DNA of 64,000 nt from Phanerochaete sordida (Eukaryota; Basidiomycota; Agaricomycetes; Polyporales; Phanerochaetaceae), in assembly GCA_019973155.2 (NCBI GenBank), contig BPQB01000078.1:1-64000 (forward strand), written 5' to 3'. Made by a program: the position numbers and the translations under genes. Each line of letters starts with the position of its first letter. Positions within the stretch are counted from its first letter, which is position 1. The notes beneath the pieces were generated by a model. It was not told where the DNA came from. It worked only from the letters and a program-made list of their open reading frames with translations, and did no database searches. Positions 37,228 through 47,606 of this stretch are shown here, piece by piece.

Positions 37228-37504
37228 TGAGTCTGTCAGGCGACTCGCAGCGTAGACCTCCTCAAAGTGGCATGCACCCCAAACTCCACGAGCACACTAG
37301 CTTTCAATGCAGTCGTGGACATCCTACATTGCCCGAGCGTACAACGTACGTACGCTATACAGTGCGCCCCGCGGCTTCGCACTTAGTCTGTCAGGCGACC
37401 CACCAATCCATACCACCCCAGACTCCACGCGCACACTACCTCGCAATCCAGTCGTGGACGTCCTAGTCCACCCGAACGTACAACGTACGTACGCTATACA
37501 GTGC
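37228..37504 (+). repeat. Tandem duplication of a ~140-base unit
   Basis: Unit 1 (37228-37366) and unit 2 (37384-37504) both begin with AGTCTGTCAGGCGAC, contain CAGTCGTGGAC, and end with CGTACAACGTACGTACGCTA followed by TACAGTGC. The middle parts align with several differences and small indels. The shared end carries nested ACGTAC palindromes. No open frame of note crosses it. Confidence 0.7.
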
Positions 37505-39585
37505 TATTCGTAGCTGCGTACTGATCCTTTGTTCCTACAGCGCGGTGTCCTAGGACCACCGGCAGAGGACACTCGGGACGAGCAGGATCGCGGCGAGCTT
37601 TGTATGGTGCGGAGCTGCTGTCACTTCATTAGACACCGTGAGTGCCACGACGCCCAACACCCCGCCCGCCGACAACCTACGGTGCGCGACCCTTACGAGT
37701 CACGCCCGCCGAAGCCACCCCAACACGCCACCTCCGCCGCCGGGCGCGCCCGCAAGTGTCACCCATGCGTGTACGAGCCGCCTAGCGCACCCCTCTCTGT
37801 CGCAGAGGACCCTGCACGCCGCCTCGCACGTCTGTCAGGCTCTGTCGTCCCCTGCCCGCGCGCCCGAGGGCACCCTGGCCGCGATCTGCACGTGTGCCAC
37901 GAAGAAGCGGGTGGGATGGCGTGGTCGCGGGTGTGGCGCTATCTCTATCGTTCCCTCTGGACCGCTCTGCGTCTGGACCACTCTGCACTTGGCACCCTCG
38001 GAGAGGGCTCTCCCGGAAGACACGTCGCGCACCCCGGTTTGTTGCGCACGCGGCCGCGCCATGTGTTTCGCACGCCATGCATGCCTGCTTCTCAGCATCC
38101 CAGCAACCGACGCAAATGCCTGCAGGCGAACGGAGAAGAGCTCGCCCAGCGAACGTGCTTGGCCAGCGCAAATTGCGCGCTACTACTTTCCCGCACATCC
38201 TCTGCACAGCGTCCGGCGTGGCACGCTGTGCGTCCTTCTGCGCTGCTTCGCTGTCCACGACGGATGGCGTGCGAAACGCACGCGCACGACCCAAGCGGGA
38301 GCCCCGGCACCATCTTCCAGCACCTCCGGCCCAGAATAGCATGCGGACACGCTGGCACCACCAGCAGCCCCTGGAAACACCGCGAACCCTCTTGAAATCT
38401 TCGCGAACAGACGTTCGCGCAGGGCCGCGCCACGGCCGCGCACCCCGTCGTCCGACGCGTGCGTCGCGTCCGAGCCCCGCCGCGCGCCTGCACGGGCGCC
38501 ACGGCGTGTGCGGCCGCGTCGGGGCATCTCGGCGCAACGTCCCTTCCGTAAACGGACGCGGCATCCCCCGCGCGCCGCACTGCAGTCCGCATCGGGAAAC
38601 CGCAGGTTCGTGCAGCTGCTCGTCCGTCGTGCAGAGGCACTGTTTGCACCGTGCCGGCTCTGCGTTCTCGCTGGCCGCTGCGTCGCTCCTCCGTTTGTGT
38701 GTGCGCCCGGCGCCTGTGCCCCCGTATAAGAGGACGCGCTGGCCGCCCCCCGCGGGCCCTCCCGACGGTCCGCGTGCGCGCGCTGTCCGCGCCCCCGCCC
38801 CGTTGGCGCGTACGCGGGCCCGCGGCTGCTGTGCTTGGCGCGTGCCTGCAGGGCCCCTGGACTTCACGCGTGCGTGACGTCTGTGGGTCCGCCAGGCCTG
38901 CGCCGTGCGCCTGCGCGCGGGAGCCTATGTGATTGTATTGAGGCGAGTGCGGCCCCGTTTCGTTTTGCAGTGATAGGCGCGGGTATTCATGGCGATTTCA
39001 GGTGCGGTGGCACGACGTACGCGCGGCGCGTGGCGAGACGGGGCTAGCGGCGCCTTCGTGGCGCTGGATTCGCGGATTTGTCGTGCGGCGGGTATTATTG
39101 GGCGTGCTGTGCCGCCGCAGGGGGACCGCTGTACGTTCACCTCGTCCGCGCTTCCGTCGATGGCCCTTCTCATGCGCTGTGTCGTTCGCAGCGAATGCTA
39201 CCGCGTGTTATGTCTCACCCCTTCGCCCAGCCCGTACGTAAAGAGGGTGCGCGGTGGGCAGCGCGCGCGCGGCTTATCGCAGACGTGATCCTAGCTGTCA
39301 ACGTGGGCCCGGTGTCCAAGCGACTCCGAGCCAGTCCGAGTTGCTTCCGCCTCCGAGAGCACCCATCCGCCGTGGGAGAGAAGCCTCCGCTTCGTGGCAC
39401 GTGACGCGGAAATTGCCTTTTCTGGCGCGGGAGCGTCGTCGGCCCAGCGCCCGACGCGGTATCGGCTTTGCGTAGCGCCGGGATCTGGACTTTGCTTCTC
39501 GAGGATTGTCCCGCCCCCTGTTCTTCGGGCCTCGCCATCGGGCCTTCGCACTCCTGAGCACAGCGCCCCTCGCCACCGCACAGGA
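37505..39585. other. Gene-poor GC-rich interval before the MFS transporter
   Basis: About 2.1 kb in which long overlapping frames on both strands (for example 37894-38877 + and 37782-38867 -) lack domains and are explained by high GC content. The last part is the promoter region of the transporter. Confidence 0.45.
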
Positions 39586-39592
39586 TATAAAA
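39586..39592 (+). promoter_or_regulatory. TATA box of the MFS transporter gene
   Basis: TATAAAA lies 130 bases upstream of the start codon at 39722, after GC-rich sequence, and is one of the better core-promoter matches in the window. Confidence 0.5.
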
Positions 39593-39721
39593 GCATGGCG
39601 CGCCCGCGCTGCACCGCAACCCACCCCAAACGTATCTGCCGCCTGGCAGGCAGCCTGTTCTTGTCTCCCTTCGCGCGTCCTTCTGCTCTTCTTCCGCACG
39701 CTTTTGCATCCGTCCCTCACG

Positions 39722-41618
39722 ATGGCTGAATCCTCCAGTCGCGCGTCGAGCACCATCGCCCCTGAGGCGACGCCCGACCGCTCCCCCGACCGCTCCCCGC
39801 CCACCCACGGCGCGCCGCTCCACCGCACGGACACGGCGCGCACACACCACGACTCGAACCGGGCGGACCTGTCGTTCCCGTTCCAGACGACGAACACCGC
39901 GCAGGGCGGCTTCACCGACGAGTACCGCACGGTCACCAAGGAGGGGTACATCCCCGGCGACCTCGCGCTCCGCCCCATCCCCTCGCACCACTCCGAAAAG
40001 CCCGCCGCGCTGCGCGACCCCGAGACCGCGCGCGCGCTCAGCGACAAGAAGCTCGTCACGTTCGTGCCCGACGACCCCGAGGACCCACGTAACCTCTCGA
40101 ACGCGTTCAAGTGGTGTAAGTCTTCTTCCTTTTCGTTTTCGTGGCGTCTTCGTTGTTACTTGGCGCTGACCACGCGTCCCCGCAGATATCACGCTCGTAT
40201 GCGCCTTCTCCGTCGTCGAGGTCGCCTTTGCGTCCGCCGTCGTCACCGGCGACTTCAAGGACATCATGGCCGAGTTCCACATGGGCGACGTCGTCGTCGC
40301 GCTCAGCGTCACGCTAATGGTCTGCGGCTTCGGCATAGGCCCGCTGTTCTGGTCACCAATGGTAAGCGCGCCCAATCCCCCTCGATTTGCACCCGTGCTG
40401 ATTCGCGCCGCAGAGCGAGCTCCTGGGCCGCAGACTGCTCTGGGTGTTCCCGTCCTTCGTCTACGTGATCTTCATCATCCCGTGCGCGGTCGCCAAGAAC
40501 ATCCAGACGCTGCTCATCTGCCGCTTCTTCTGCGGCATCTTCGCGTCCGCGCCGCTCACGCTCGCGGGCGGCACGATCAGCGACATCTGGGACAACGAGG
40601 AGCGCGGCTTCGCCATCGCGCTCTTCGCCGCCGCGCCGTACGGCGGGCCCGTCCTCGGCCCCATCGTCGGCGGCTTCGTCGGCGAGACCATCGGCTGGCG
40701 CTGGATCTTCTGGGTCCAGATGATCTTCGCCGGCTTCATGGCGCTCCTCAAGTGCACCATCCCCGAGACGTTCGCGCCCGCGATCCTCAAGCGCCGCGCG
40801 GCGAAGCTGCGGAAGGAGACTGGTGACCAGAACTTTGCGACCGAGCAGGAGCTGTTCAAGGTCCCCATCTCGCAGATGCTCCTCGACACGCTCGTCCGCC
40901 CCTTCGAGATGCTCGCGACCGAGCCCATCCTGCTCCTTCTCTCCCTCTACATCGCGCTCATCTACGGTCTTCTGGTGAGTTCGCTCTCTTGCCGCTGTCG
41001 TTCCCAATTCTAACCACTCTGCAGTACGCCTTCTTCTTCAGCTACCCCGTCGTGTTCGGCGAGGACTACGGCTGGAACGACGGCCTCGTCGGCCTGACCT
41101 TCATCTCCGTCTGGATCGGCCTCGGCCTCGCGCTCGTCGTGACGCCGCAGCTCGAGAAGAACTACCGCGCGCGCATGGTCGCAAAGGGCGGGAAGGCGGA
41201 CCCCGAGGACCGGCTCGTGGGCATGATGCTCGGCTCGGTGTGGGTGCCCATCTCGCTCTTCATCTTCGGCTGGACGTCGCCGCCGTACGTCGCGCCGGGC
41301 GGCGGGAGCTGGGTCGGGCCCGTGAGCTCGGGCATCCCGTTCGGCTTCGGCATGGTCACGATCTACTTCGGCGCGAACGCGTACATCATCGACGCGTTCC
41401 CCGGCTACGTCGCGAGCGCGCTCGCGGCCAAGACCGTCATCCGCTCGGGCTCCGGCGCCGCGATGCCGCTCTTCATCACCGCGATGTACCACAACCTCGG
41501 GAACGGCTGGGCGGCCAGCACCTGGGCGTTCATCTCGCTCGGCATGATCCCCATCCCCTTCCTCTTCTACCGCTACGGCAAGTGGATCCGCTCCAAGTCG
41601 AAGCGCGCCGCCGCGTAG
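39722..41618 (+). CDS. Major facilitator superfamily multidrug-type transporter (DHA1-like)
   Basis: Four exons: 39722-40115, 40186-40361, 40414-40974 and 41025-41618, about 574 residues. A ~130-residue polar cytoplasmic N-terminus leads into DDPEDPRNLSNAFKWYIT, typical of fungal DHA1 drug:H+ antiporters. It is followed by hydrophobic segments compatible with 12 membrane helices, the loop motif SELLGRRLLW, GGTISDIWDNEERG, and APYGGPVLGPIVGGF (motif C region of antiporters). The long central loop holds charged residues (KRRAAKLRKETGD). It most likely resides in the plasma membrane and exports small molecules; the substrate cannot be read. It lies about 4.3 kb from the aminotransferase/NRPS-like pair and could serve it, but the F-box gene between them weakens that link. 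Confidence 0.9.
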
Positions 41619-42556
41619 GCCCATAGACGTTTCCTGCATCTCTTATCTGGACAGCCTCTCCTTTCTCCGCATCATCACTGCACACTCCATGGGTCGACGC
41701 ACGCACTCTCGACGGGTCCGCGAAAAAGATCGCACGTTTCCTCCCCCATTACCCTACCTCTAGAATACCACCGGGCATTATTATTGTTATAGTATACTGC
41801 ACATTCGCGTTTTATTAGATGCTCTGTCATGCGCTCTCGTCAGATTTTGTATTATTGCCAAATAGCAGACTCCCACAGCTCGTTACCCAGACAATCTTCG
41901 CGTCATGTCGGATTTCGTCGGAGAGAAGCTGGTGCGTACCGCGAGGCGGCGTCCAGCTAACCCAGCATGGCGGTAGAGTCCCTCTACCATCATGCTGGTG
42001 TAGTTGCACGACGCGACGATTTTCCGGCGCCGATGGCGACGTCCATTGCAGTGATGACAGCGAAAATGAGGTAGCAGTGCGCTGAGGCAGCTCCCGACCG
42101 CACAAACGGCCTTTATACGTCGGCCAGCCATCTCGCGGCAGCCAGGGCGCGCCGCCCAAGCCGCATCAGTCACCGACGCTTCACCGGCCGGCGCGCGGAA
42201 TTGGCAATGCGACTGTATGCGCGAAGACTGTAGCTTGAGCTTGAGTTTGCTCATGGCGCGACCGAGTGGCAGGCACAGCAAGCGCGAGGCCTTACATTAG
42301 CGAACCTTGTACTCTACCGATGAAATAATCTAATCGCTGCGTGTCCATTACCCCGCTGGGTCCCCCGCCGCCGCTCGTGCCTCGGCACCGAGCCCCTCTT
42401 CCCTCCTCGTCCCTGGTACGACCCTCGCCCTCGAGCCCAAAGACGGCAATTCCTGCATTCCGGCGGCAGGCACACCGCGTCCTTCTGCGCCGCCCGCCAT
42501 CTCCGCCGCTCCTCATTCCTCCGGGCGGCCCACGATCGTACGACTCGCCAGCACGT
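41619..42556. other. Convergent intergenic region, MFS to F-box gene
   Basis: Shared 3' space of two convergent genes. It is AT-richer just after the transporter (a TATTATTATTGTTATAG stretch near 41780), as expected for a polyadenylation region. It also contains an imperfect hairpin (41962-41998). No gene is supported. Confidence 0.45.
41962..41998. repeat. Imperfect inverted repeat (hairpin, 17-base arms)
   Basis: CCAGCATGGCGGTAGAG at 41962-41978 pairs with CTCTACCATCATGCTGG at 41982-41998 across a 3-base loop, with two non-Watson-Crick positions. It lies between two convergent genes. It could be a foldback-element remnant or a transcribed stem; nothing identifies a function. Confidence 0.5.
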
Positions 42557-43955
42557 TCAGCGCTCGCCGCGCGCGGGCGGCGCGACGTCCTCCGTGACCT
42601 CCACCGTCATGACGCCCGCGTCGACGAGCGGCGCGAGGCGGCTCTCGAGGAGGTCCGCGACGGCGTCGAGCGCGTCGCCGCGCACATGCTGTCCGCGGCG
42701 CGGCCGCACCTCGACGGCGACCGCGCCGAGCGTCGGGAAGCGCTGCAGCTCGTGCAGCAGCACGGCCCAGTCGACGCCGTCGGCGAGGTGCGCGCGCAGC
42801 GCGTGCGCGTAGCCCGCGACGTGCACGACGAGGCGCACCCGCGCGAGCGGCGCGCGCGCGGGCAGGTACGCCAGCAGCGGCGCGACGCTGCACACGCACC
42901 ACTGCCCGTCGTACGTGAACAAGTCCCCGCGGACGTGCGCGCCGCTGCTCCACACGTGCAGCTCGAGCGCGCGCAGCGCGCCGAGCGTCGGCAGGTGCAG
43001 CGCGTGCCACGGGCCGGGCGCGTCTGGCGGGGCTGGGGCGTCAGCGGCGGCGGGCGCGGGGGGCGGGGCACTCACTGAACGCGCGGAGCACCGTCATGTC
43101 CGACATGTCGAGCGCGAGCGCCTCGAGCGTGCCGCCGACGACGCGCAGCAGGTTCCCGAGCACCGCGGCCTCCTCGTCGCTGCGCACGGCAAAGTCGACC
43201 GCGCGCAGGCTGCGCGCCATCGTCGCGTGGATCGCGTCGAGCACGGGCGCGGGCGGGATGCGCGCGTAGTTCGCGTGCACGGTGTACGCGCCGAGGCGCA
43301 GCGCGGGCGGGAACGCGGGCAGCGCGGGCCCGCGCAGGTTCAGCTCGAGCGTCATGCTGAGCAGGCGCAGCGTGCCGAGCGGCGCGAACGCAAAGAGCAC
43401 CTCGAAGGCGTCGTTGAGGCGGAAGATGCGCGCGGCGAGGAACTCCTCGGTGACGACGCGCGAGAGCGTGAGCACGCCGAGCGCGCGCGGCGCCGGCGGC
43501 CACGCCGCGACCGTGCGCCCGTCGCCGCCCGCGATGAGGTTGCGGTCCCACGAGACGTTGTCGAGCGCGAGCGCGCGCAGCGCCGGCAGCGTCTTGAGCA
43601 CCGTCGCGAGGATGTGCGGGCCCACGCAGCGCGTCGCGGGCGGGTGCGCGGCGATCTTGCCGTTCACGCGGAACGTGAGCTCGCGGATGGTGTCGCGGAT
43701 GTGCGGCGCGGCGGCGAGGAAGGCGAGGAATTCCGCGAAGCTGCGCCCGGGCAGCTCGCCGCGCACGCGCACGGCGTAGAACAGGTGGTACCGGCTCGAC
43801 TCGAGCCACGCGCTCGACACCAGCGCGCAGTTCTGCAGCGACGGCTTGTCGTCGTGCAGGTGATCGATGATGGCGTCCGTGAGCTCCGTCGGGAGGTCGC
43901 GCTCGCGCAGTGTCATGACGGAGAGTGCAGCGAGGGCGGGAGCGACGGCAGCCAT
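42557..43955 (-). CDS. F-box protein, GC-rich basidiomycete type
   Basis: Two exons, 43955-43076 and 43023-42557, about 448 residues. The N-terminal F-box reads DLPTELTDAIIDHLHDDK then CALVSSAWLESSRYHLF, the common form in polypores, and differs from the MHSCL-type F-box genes elsewhere in the window. The remainder is leucine-rich (LRALALDNV, LRLLSMTLEL, LGALRALELHV) and resembles a repeat solenoid. The intron uses GTGAGT and a CCAG acceptor, joining RAF to N-APGPWHAL. Translation could also begin at the second methionine (43916), right before the F-box. It is probably an SCF ubiquitin-ligase adaptor. Codon use is very GC-rich, as in the MFS gene. Confidence 0.82.
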
Positions 43956-45877
43956 GGCGAGTGTGGTGGGTGAAAAAGGTCAAAAATGCGAGGAATATAC
44001 GCGGGCTATCGCCAGGGAGCCTCGAGGCGCGGTGGCTACCTATCTTCCGGCACGCGATCGATAGCCAATCAGCGATCTTCCTGCAAAATCCTGTGCTCAA
44101 CCTCCGCGCCTAAGCGGTATATCAACGTCTTGCCGTACCTGTTTCCGAGAAGACGGCTCGCGATGATGCAAAGTTCGCGAAGCCACGCGTCGGAGGGCAG
44201 GTAGTCAGTGGGCTGGTCGTCTGACACCCCAAGGGGGTTGTATATCTACGTTGCAGCGAGCGTTAGCGCGGAAGTATTACCCTCAATGCATCGGTAGTCT
44301 GCGCCGATCTTCAATGCGGACGTACCTGCGTAATGATGACGAGGCTCGCAGACACGCTTTGACCCACGGGTTGTGCGTAGCCTTGGCCTCGAAATAATAC
44401 CGTCGCTACTCATAATTTCACATAGCCGTGAAACGTCCGTGGAGATCGCCCATGTTGTAAATGTTAGCGTTGTCCGGTGGAGCTGTAACCACGAGTCCAG
44501 GCACGGTGCGGTGGAGATGTCGAGGAGGCACAGACCCAGGCCTCTCCTGCCGACGCCTCCGGGGCAAATACGCAGCACAGAGCAACAAATTAACACGTTT
44601 AGCGGATGTGGCGGTGGTAGTCGAGTGTGAAACGCAGCGGAGGTGCAAGGTTGCTACCGAAGGTGAGTTGCCTCGCAACGAATTCTGGTTGGCAAGTTTC
44701 GGATGAAGCCGAACGGGACCGCGCGGACTTCGAAAAGCCGTCCGCAGAGGAGACAACGCCGGGCTTGCGCAGGAAGGCTCCGGGCTGAAAAGCGTTGTGG
44801 CGGCGGTCTGTGGAAGATTTTAGAGGTGCATCTGGTCTTGCTGACGTTGTCGCCGTTGCACAAAAGCACGTTCTCGCCGCCGTGATTTGAACTAGAAACC
44901 AGTCACTTCGCCGGTGAACGTTTGGACCCTACATACCTGGATGCCTTCTCGATACTCGCAGAGGTAGAAATAAAATGCATACGAATACGGCAGTGCTACC
45001 ATGCAGCATGGCCTTACAGAGTCCCGTTTGCAACCTCCACCGTGACATTTCGACCAAGGCGACCAAGCGCCGGAATCACGGGCCAATCAGAGATCACGGA
45101 TTCATGCCAAAAGAAAAGATACCGAGATCAAAGTGCGTGTAGAAGCCCATAAACCATAGGTGGCGATCAGCTCCCTTGAACCGGAAAAAATGGGCTGTTT
45201 CTCTTCGTGGCCTTCCAGGTCACCAAAAGAAGTAGCCTAAAGAACAGCTGTGTTCGAGGCGTTTTCGTGACGCACCAGGTCTTTCAAGAGGGCTGCTCTA
45301 AGAATAAGTACCTGCGAGGTGCGCGCACATAAACCATCCCGTAAGACCTGCGCCCTTATCTTGTAACGCAAGCGCAGAATAGAAAGGGAAATCGCAACGA
45401 ACTGGCTTTGTAGGGGGCGCTTAGCTGCATTTGTGGCGTTCGGCACGTCCTGCCGCTTTCCCTGTGAGGACTCCTAACCCTAGAGTGCTCACCTTGGGCT
45501 GGGAATAATCTGCAAGTTCGACCTCACGATAAAATATGCAGATTCAGTAAGTGCATCAGGCATACAATATTGCGGCTCAGAACAAGCCAACAGTCGCGAA
45601 ACTTGTCCTTTCCATGGCTTACTTACGTCTACTTGCTATAATGTAACGGATCGTTATCTCAGTAAGCAACGGCTTCTTACACTGTTGACCGGCGACCTTA
45701 CCTCAACTACTTACCGGAATTCTCTTTCCCGACGTCACACGCGCTGCTCGACCTCGTGCTCACTCCCTCCACCGTTTCTCACCAAATGTACCCGAAACCG
45801 TTATCGATGTCTGCACGAAATGCATCGCCTAGAGCTGGCTCACTCTTGCTTCCGACACTCACGACGAGCACGCCAGG
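43956..45877. other. Divergent intergenic region, F-box gene to aminotransferase
   Basis: About 1.9 kb holding the 5' flanks of two divergent genes. Frames on the minus strand at 44418-44869 are short and unrecognised. The stretch 45450-45700 is AT-richer and may contain the aminotransferase promoter. No gene is supported. Confidence 0.4.
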
Positions 45878-47495
45878 ATGACCCTCGACATCGCCCAGGT
45901 TCGCTCCAGCTTCCCCGCTCTGAAGTCGGGGTACATCTTTGCAGACAACGCAGGAGGCTCGCAGTGCCTCTCGGACGTCGTCTCTCGCATCTCGGACTAC
46001 CTCTTGAACACGAATGTCCAGCTTGGCGCAGATTATTCTGTGTCGGTAACCAGCACCCAGCGCGTCGCGGACGGTATCGAAGCTGTCAGGGAGCTGTTCA
46101 ATGCCGAGAGCGCGGACGAGATAGCACTGGGAAGCAGCTCGACAATGCTTGCTGAGAACCTCGCGCGGGCGATGGAGGGAGACTTCCTGGAAGGCGAAGA
46201 AATTATCGTGACTGGCGAGCATGAAGGTGCGCTTCGTCCTGTTGCTAGCTGCTCTCCGGCAGATTCTACCCTCCACCATATCTTTCCGTCACACTCTGAA
46301 CATCTGTGCGAATGTACGAGTGTCGTGCGAACTCTCGCTTTGCTATCCCGCTACATTGTTCTTGACATTGCGACGACCGACGCTCTGCCCTTCTCCCCGA
46401 GGCGCAGCGCTGCCTGTCGAGCCACCTCTGTTCACCCGACACCTCTCGCTAACACCTCGGCCTCCTCCAGCCAACGCCGGACCCTGGAAGAAGCTCGCCG
46501 CACGCAAGGGCCTGACCCTCAAGGTCTGGGCGCACACCCCGCTCGCCTCCGCCCCGAACAACCCGTACGCGGTCGCGCTGCAGCTCGACGCACTCCTCCC
46601 GCTCATCACGCCGAAGACGCGCCTGCTCACCTTCACGGGCTGCTCCAACATCCTCGGCGCGCTCGTGCCCGTGAAGGCGTTCACAGCCGCCGCGCGCGCC
46701 CGTGCCGCCGAGCTCGGCGTGCGCAAGCTTGAGGTGTGCATCGACTGCGTCGCCTACGCGCCGCACCGGCGCATCGACGTGCGCGCCTGGGACGTCGACT
46801 ACTGCTTCTTCTCGATGTACAAGGTGCGCCCTCCCTCTCTCGTCCTGAGCCCCAACCAATTCAGACGCACCCACCAGGTCTACGGCCCGCACATCGGCGC
46901 GCTCTACGCGCGGAGCACAAGCCTCGCGCACTCGCTCACGTCGCTCGCGCACCACTTCCTCCGCGTCGAGGACAAGTCGTACAAGCTCCAGCCCGGCGGC
47001 CCCGGCTACGAGCTCGCGTACGCGTGCACCGCCGTCCCCGCGTACCTCCGCGGCCTCGCGCCCGCCGGCGAGCTCGACGACGCGTGGGCGCGGATCGCGG
47101 CGCACGAGCAGGCGCTTGTGCGCCCGCTGCTGGAGTACCTGAAGGGCAAGGAGGCGAGGGGGGTCAGGATTGTGGGGGAGGAGACCGCGGGGGCGGGCAG
47201 GGCGCCGACGGTATCGTTCGTGGTCGTGGGCGAGCGCGCGGTCAGCAGTCGGGACGTCGTGAGGGCGTTTGACGAGAAGAAGAACGTGCGTGGCTTTGGG
47301 TCTCACATCGAGCAGGTGCTGACTTTCGTCCAGATTGGTATTCGCTACGGCCACTTCTACGCATACACCCTGGTCGACTCGCTCAGCCCGAAGATCGACG
47401 TCGACGACGCTGTCGTCCGCATCTCGCTCGTGCACTACAACACCGTCGAGGAGGTGCAGAAGATCATCGACATCTTGGAAGAGGTCTTGGCATAG
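45878..47495 (+). CDS. Class-V aminotransferase, cysteine-desulfurase-like (PLP enzyme)
   Basis: Four exons: 45878-46226, 46471-46823, 46878-47285 and 47334-47495, about 423 residues. The N-terminus (FPALKSGYIFADNAGGSQ) and the following TEHE-type segment (IVTGEHEANAGPWKKLA) fit the class-V fold. CIDCVAYAPHRRIDV is the PLP-binding Asp region, and FSMYKVYGPHIGALY holds the presumed Schiff-base lysine. The C-terminus has IGIRYGHFYAYTL and ISLVHYNTVEEV. It resembles the cysteine-desulfurase-like subgroup (VC1184-like) rather than mitochondrial Nfs1. No targeting peptide is evident, so a cytosolic role is likely; the substrate is unknown. Intron 1 (244 bases) is about five times longer than the others. 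The gene converges on the NRPS-like gene with only 111 bases between stop codons. Confidence 0.85.
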
Positions 47496-47606
47496 CCAGA
47501 AGGAAATGGCGAAATGAAGTCTACGTTCTTGTATGAATACTTTGCAAGCCGAAATACACTTGTACATCTATGGCTCTCTTCTTTGGGTGACCTTGAACCT
47601 CTGACT

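Noticed and set aside
40309..41639. Long minus-strand frames opposite the MFS transporter and others opposite the aminotransferase and NRPS-like genes
   Set aside because: Each lies antisense to a clear gene and has Arg/Glu/Val/His-rich low-complexity composition.
44418..44869. Possible small minus-strand gene between the F-box and aminotransferase genes
   Set aside because: Short frames without domain, conserved motif or clear introns.
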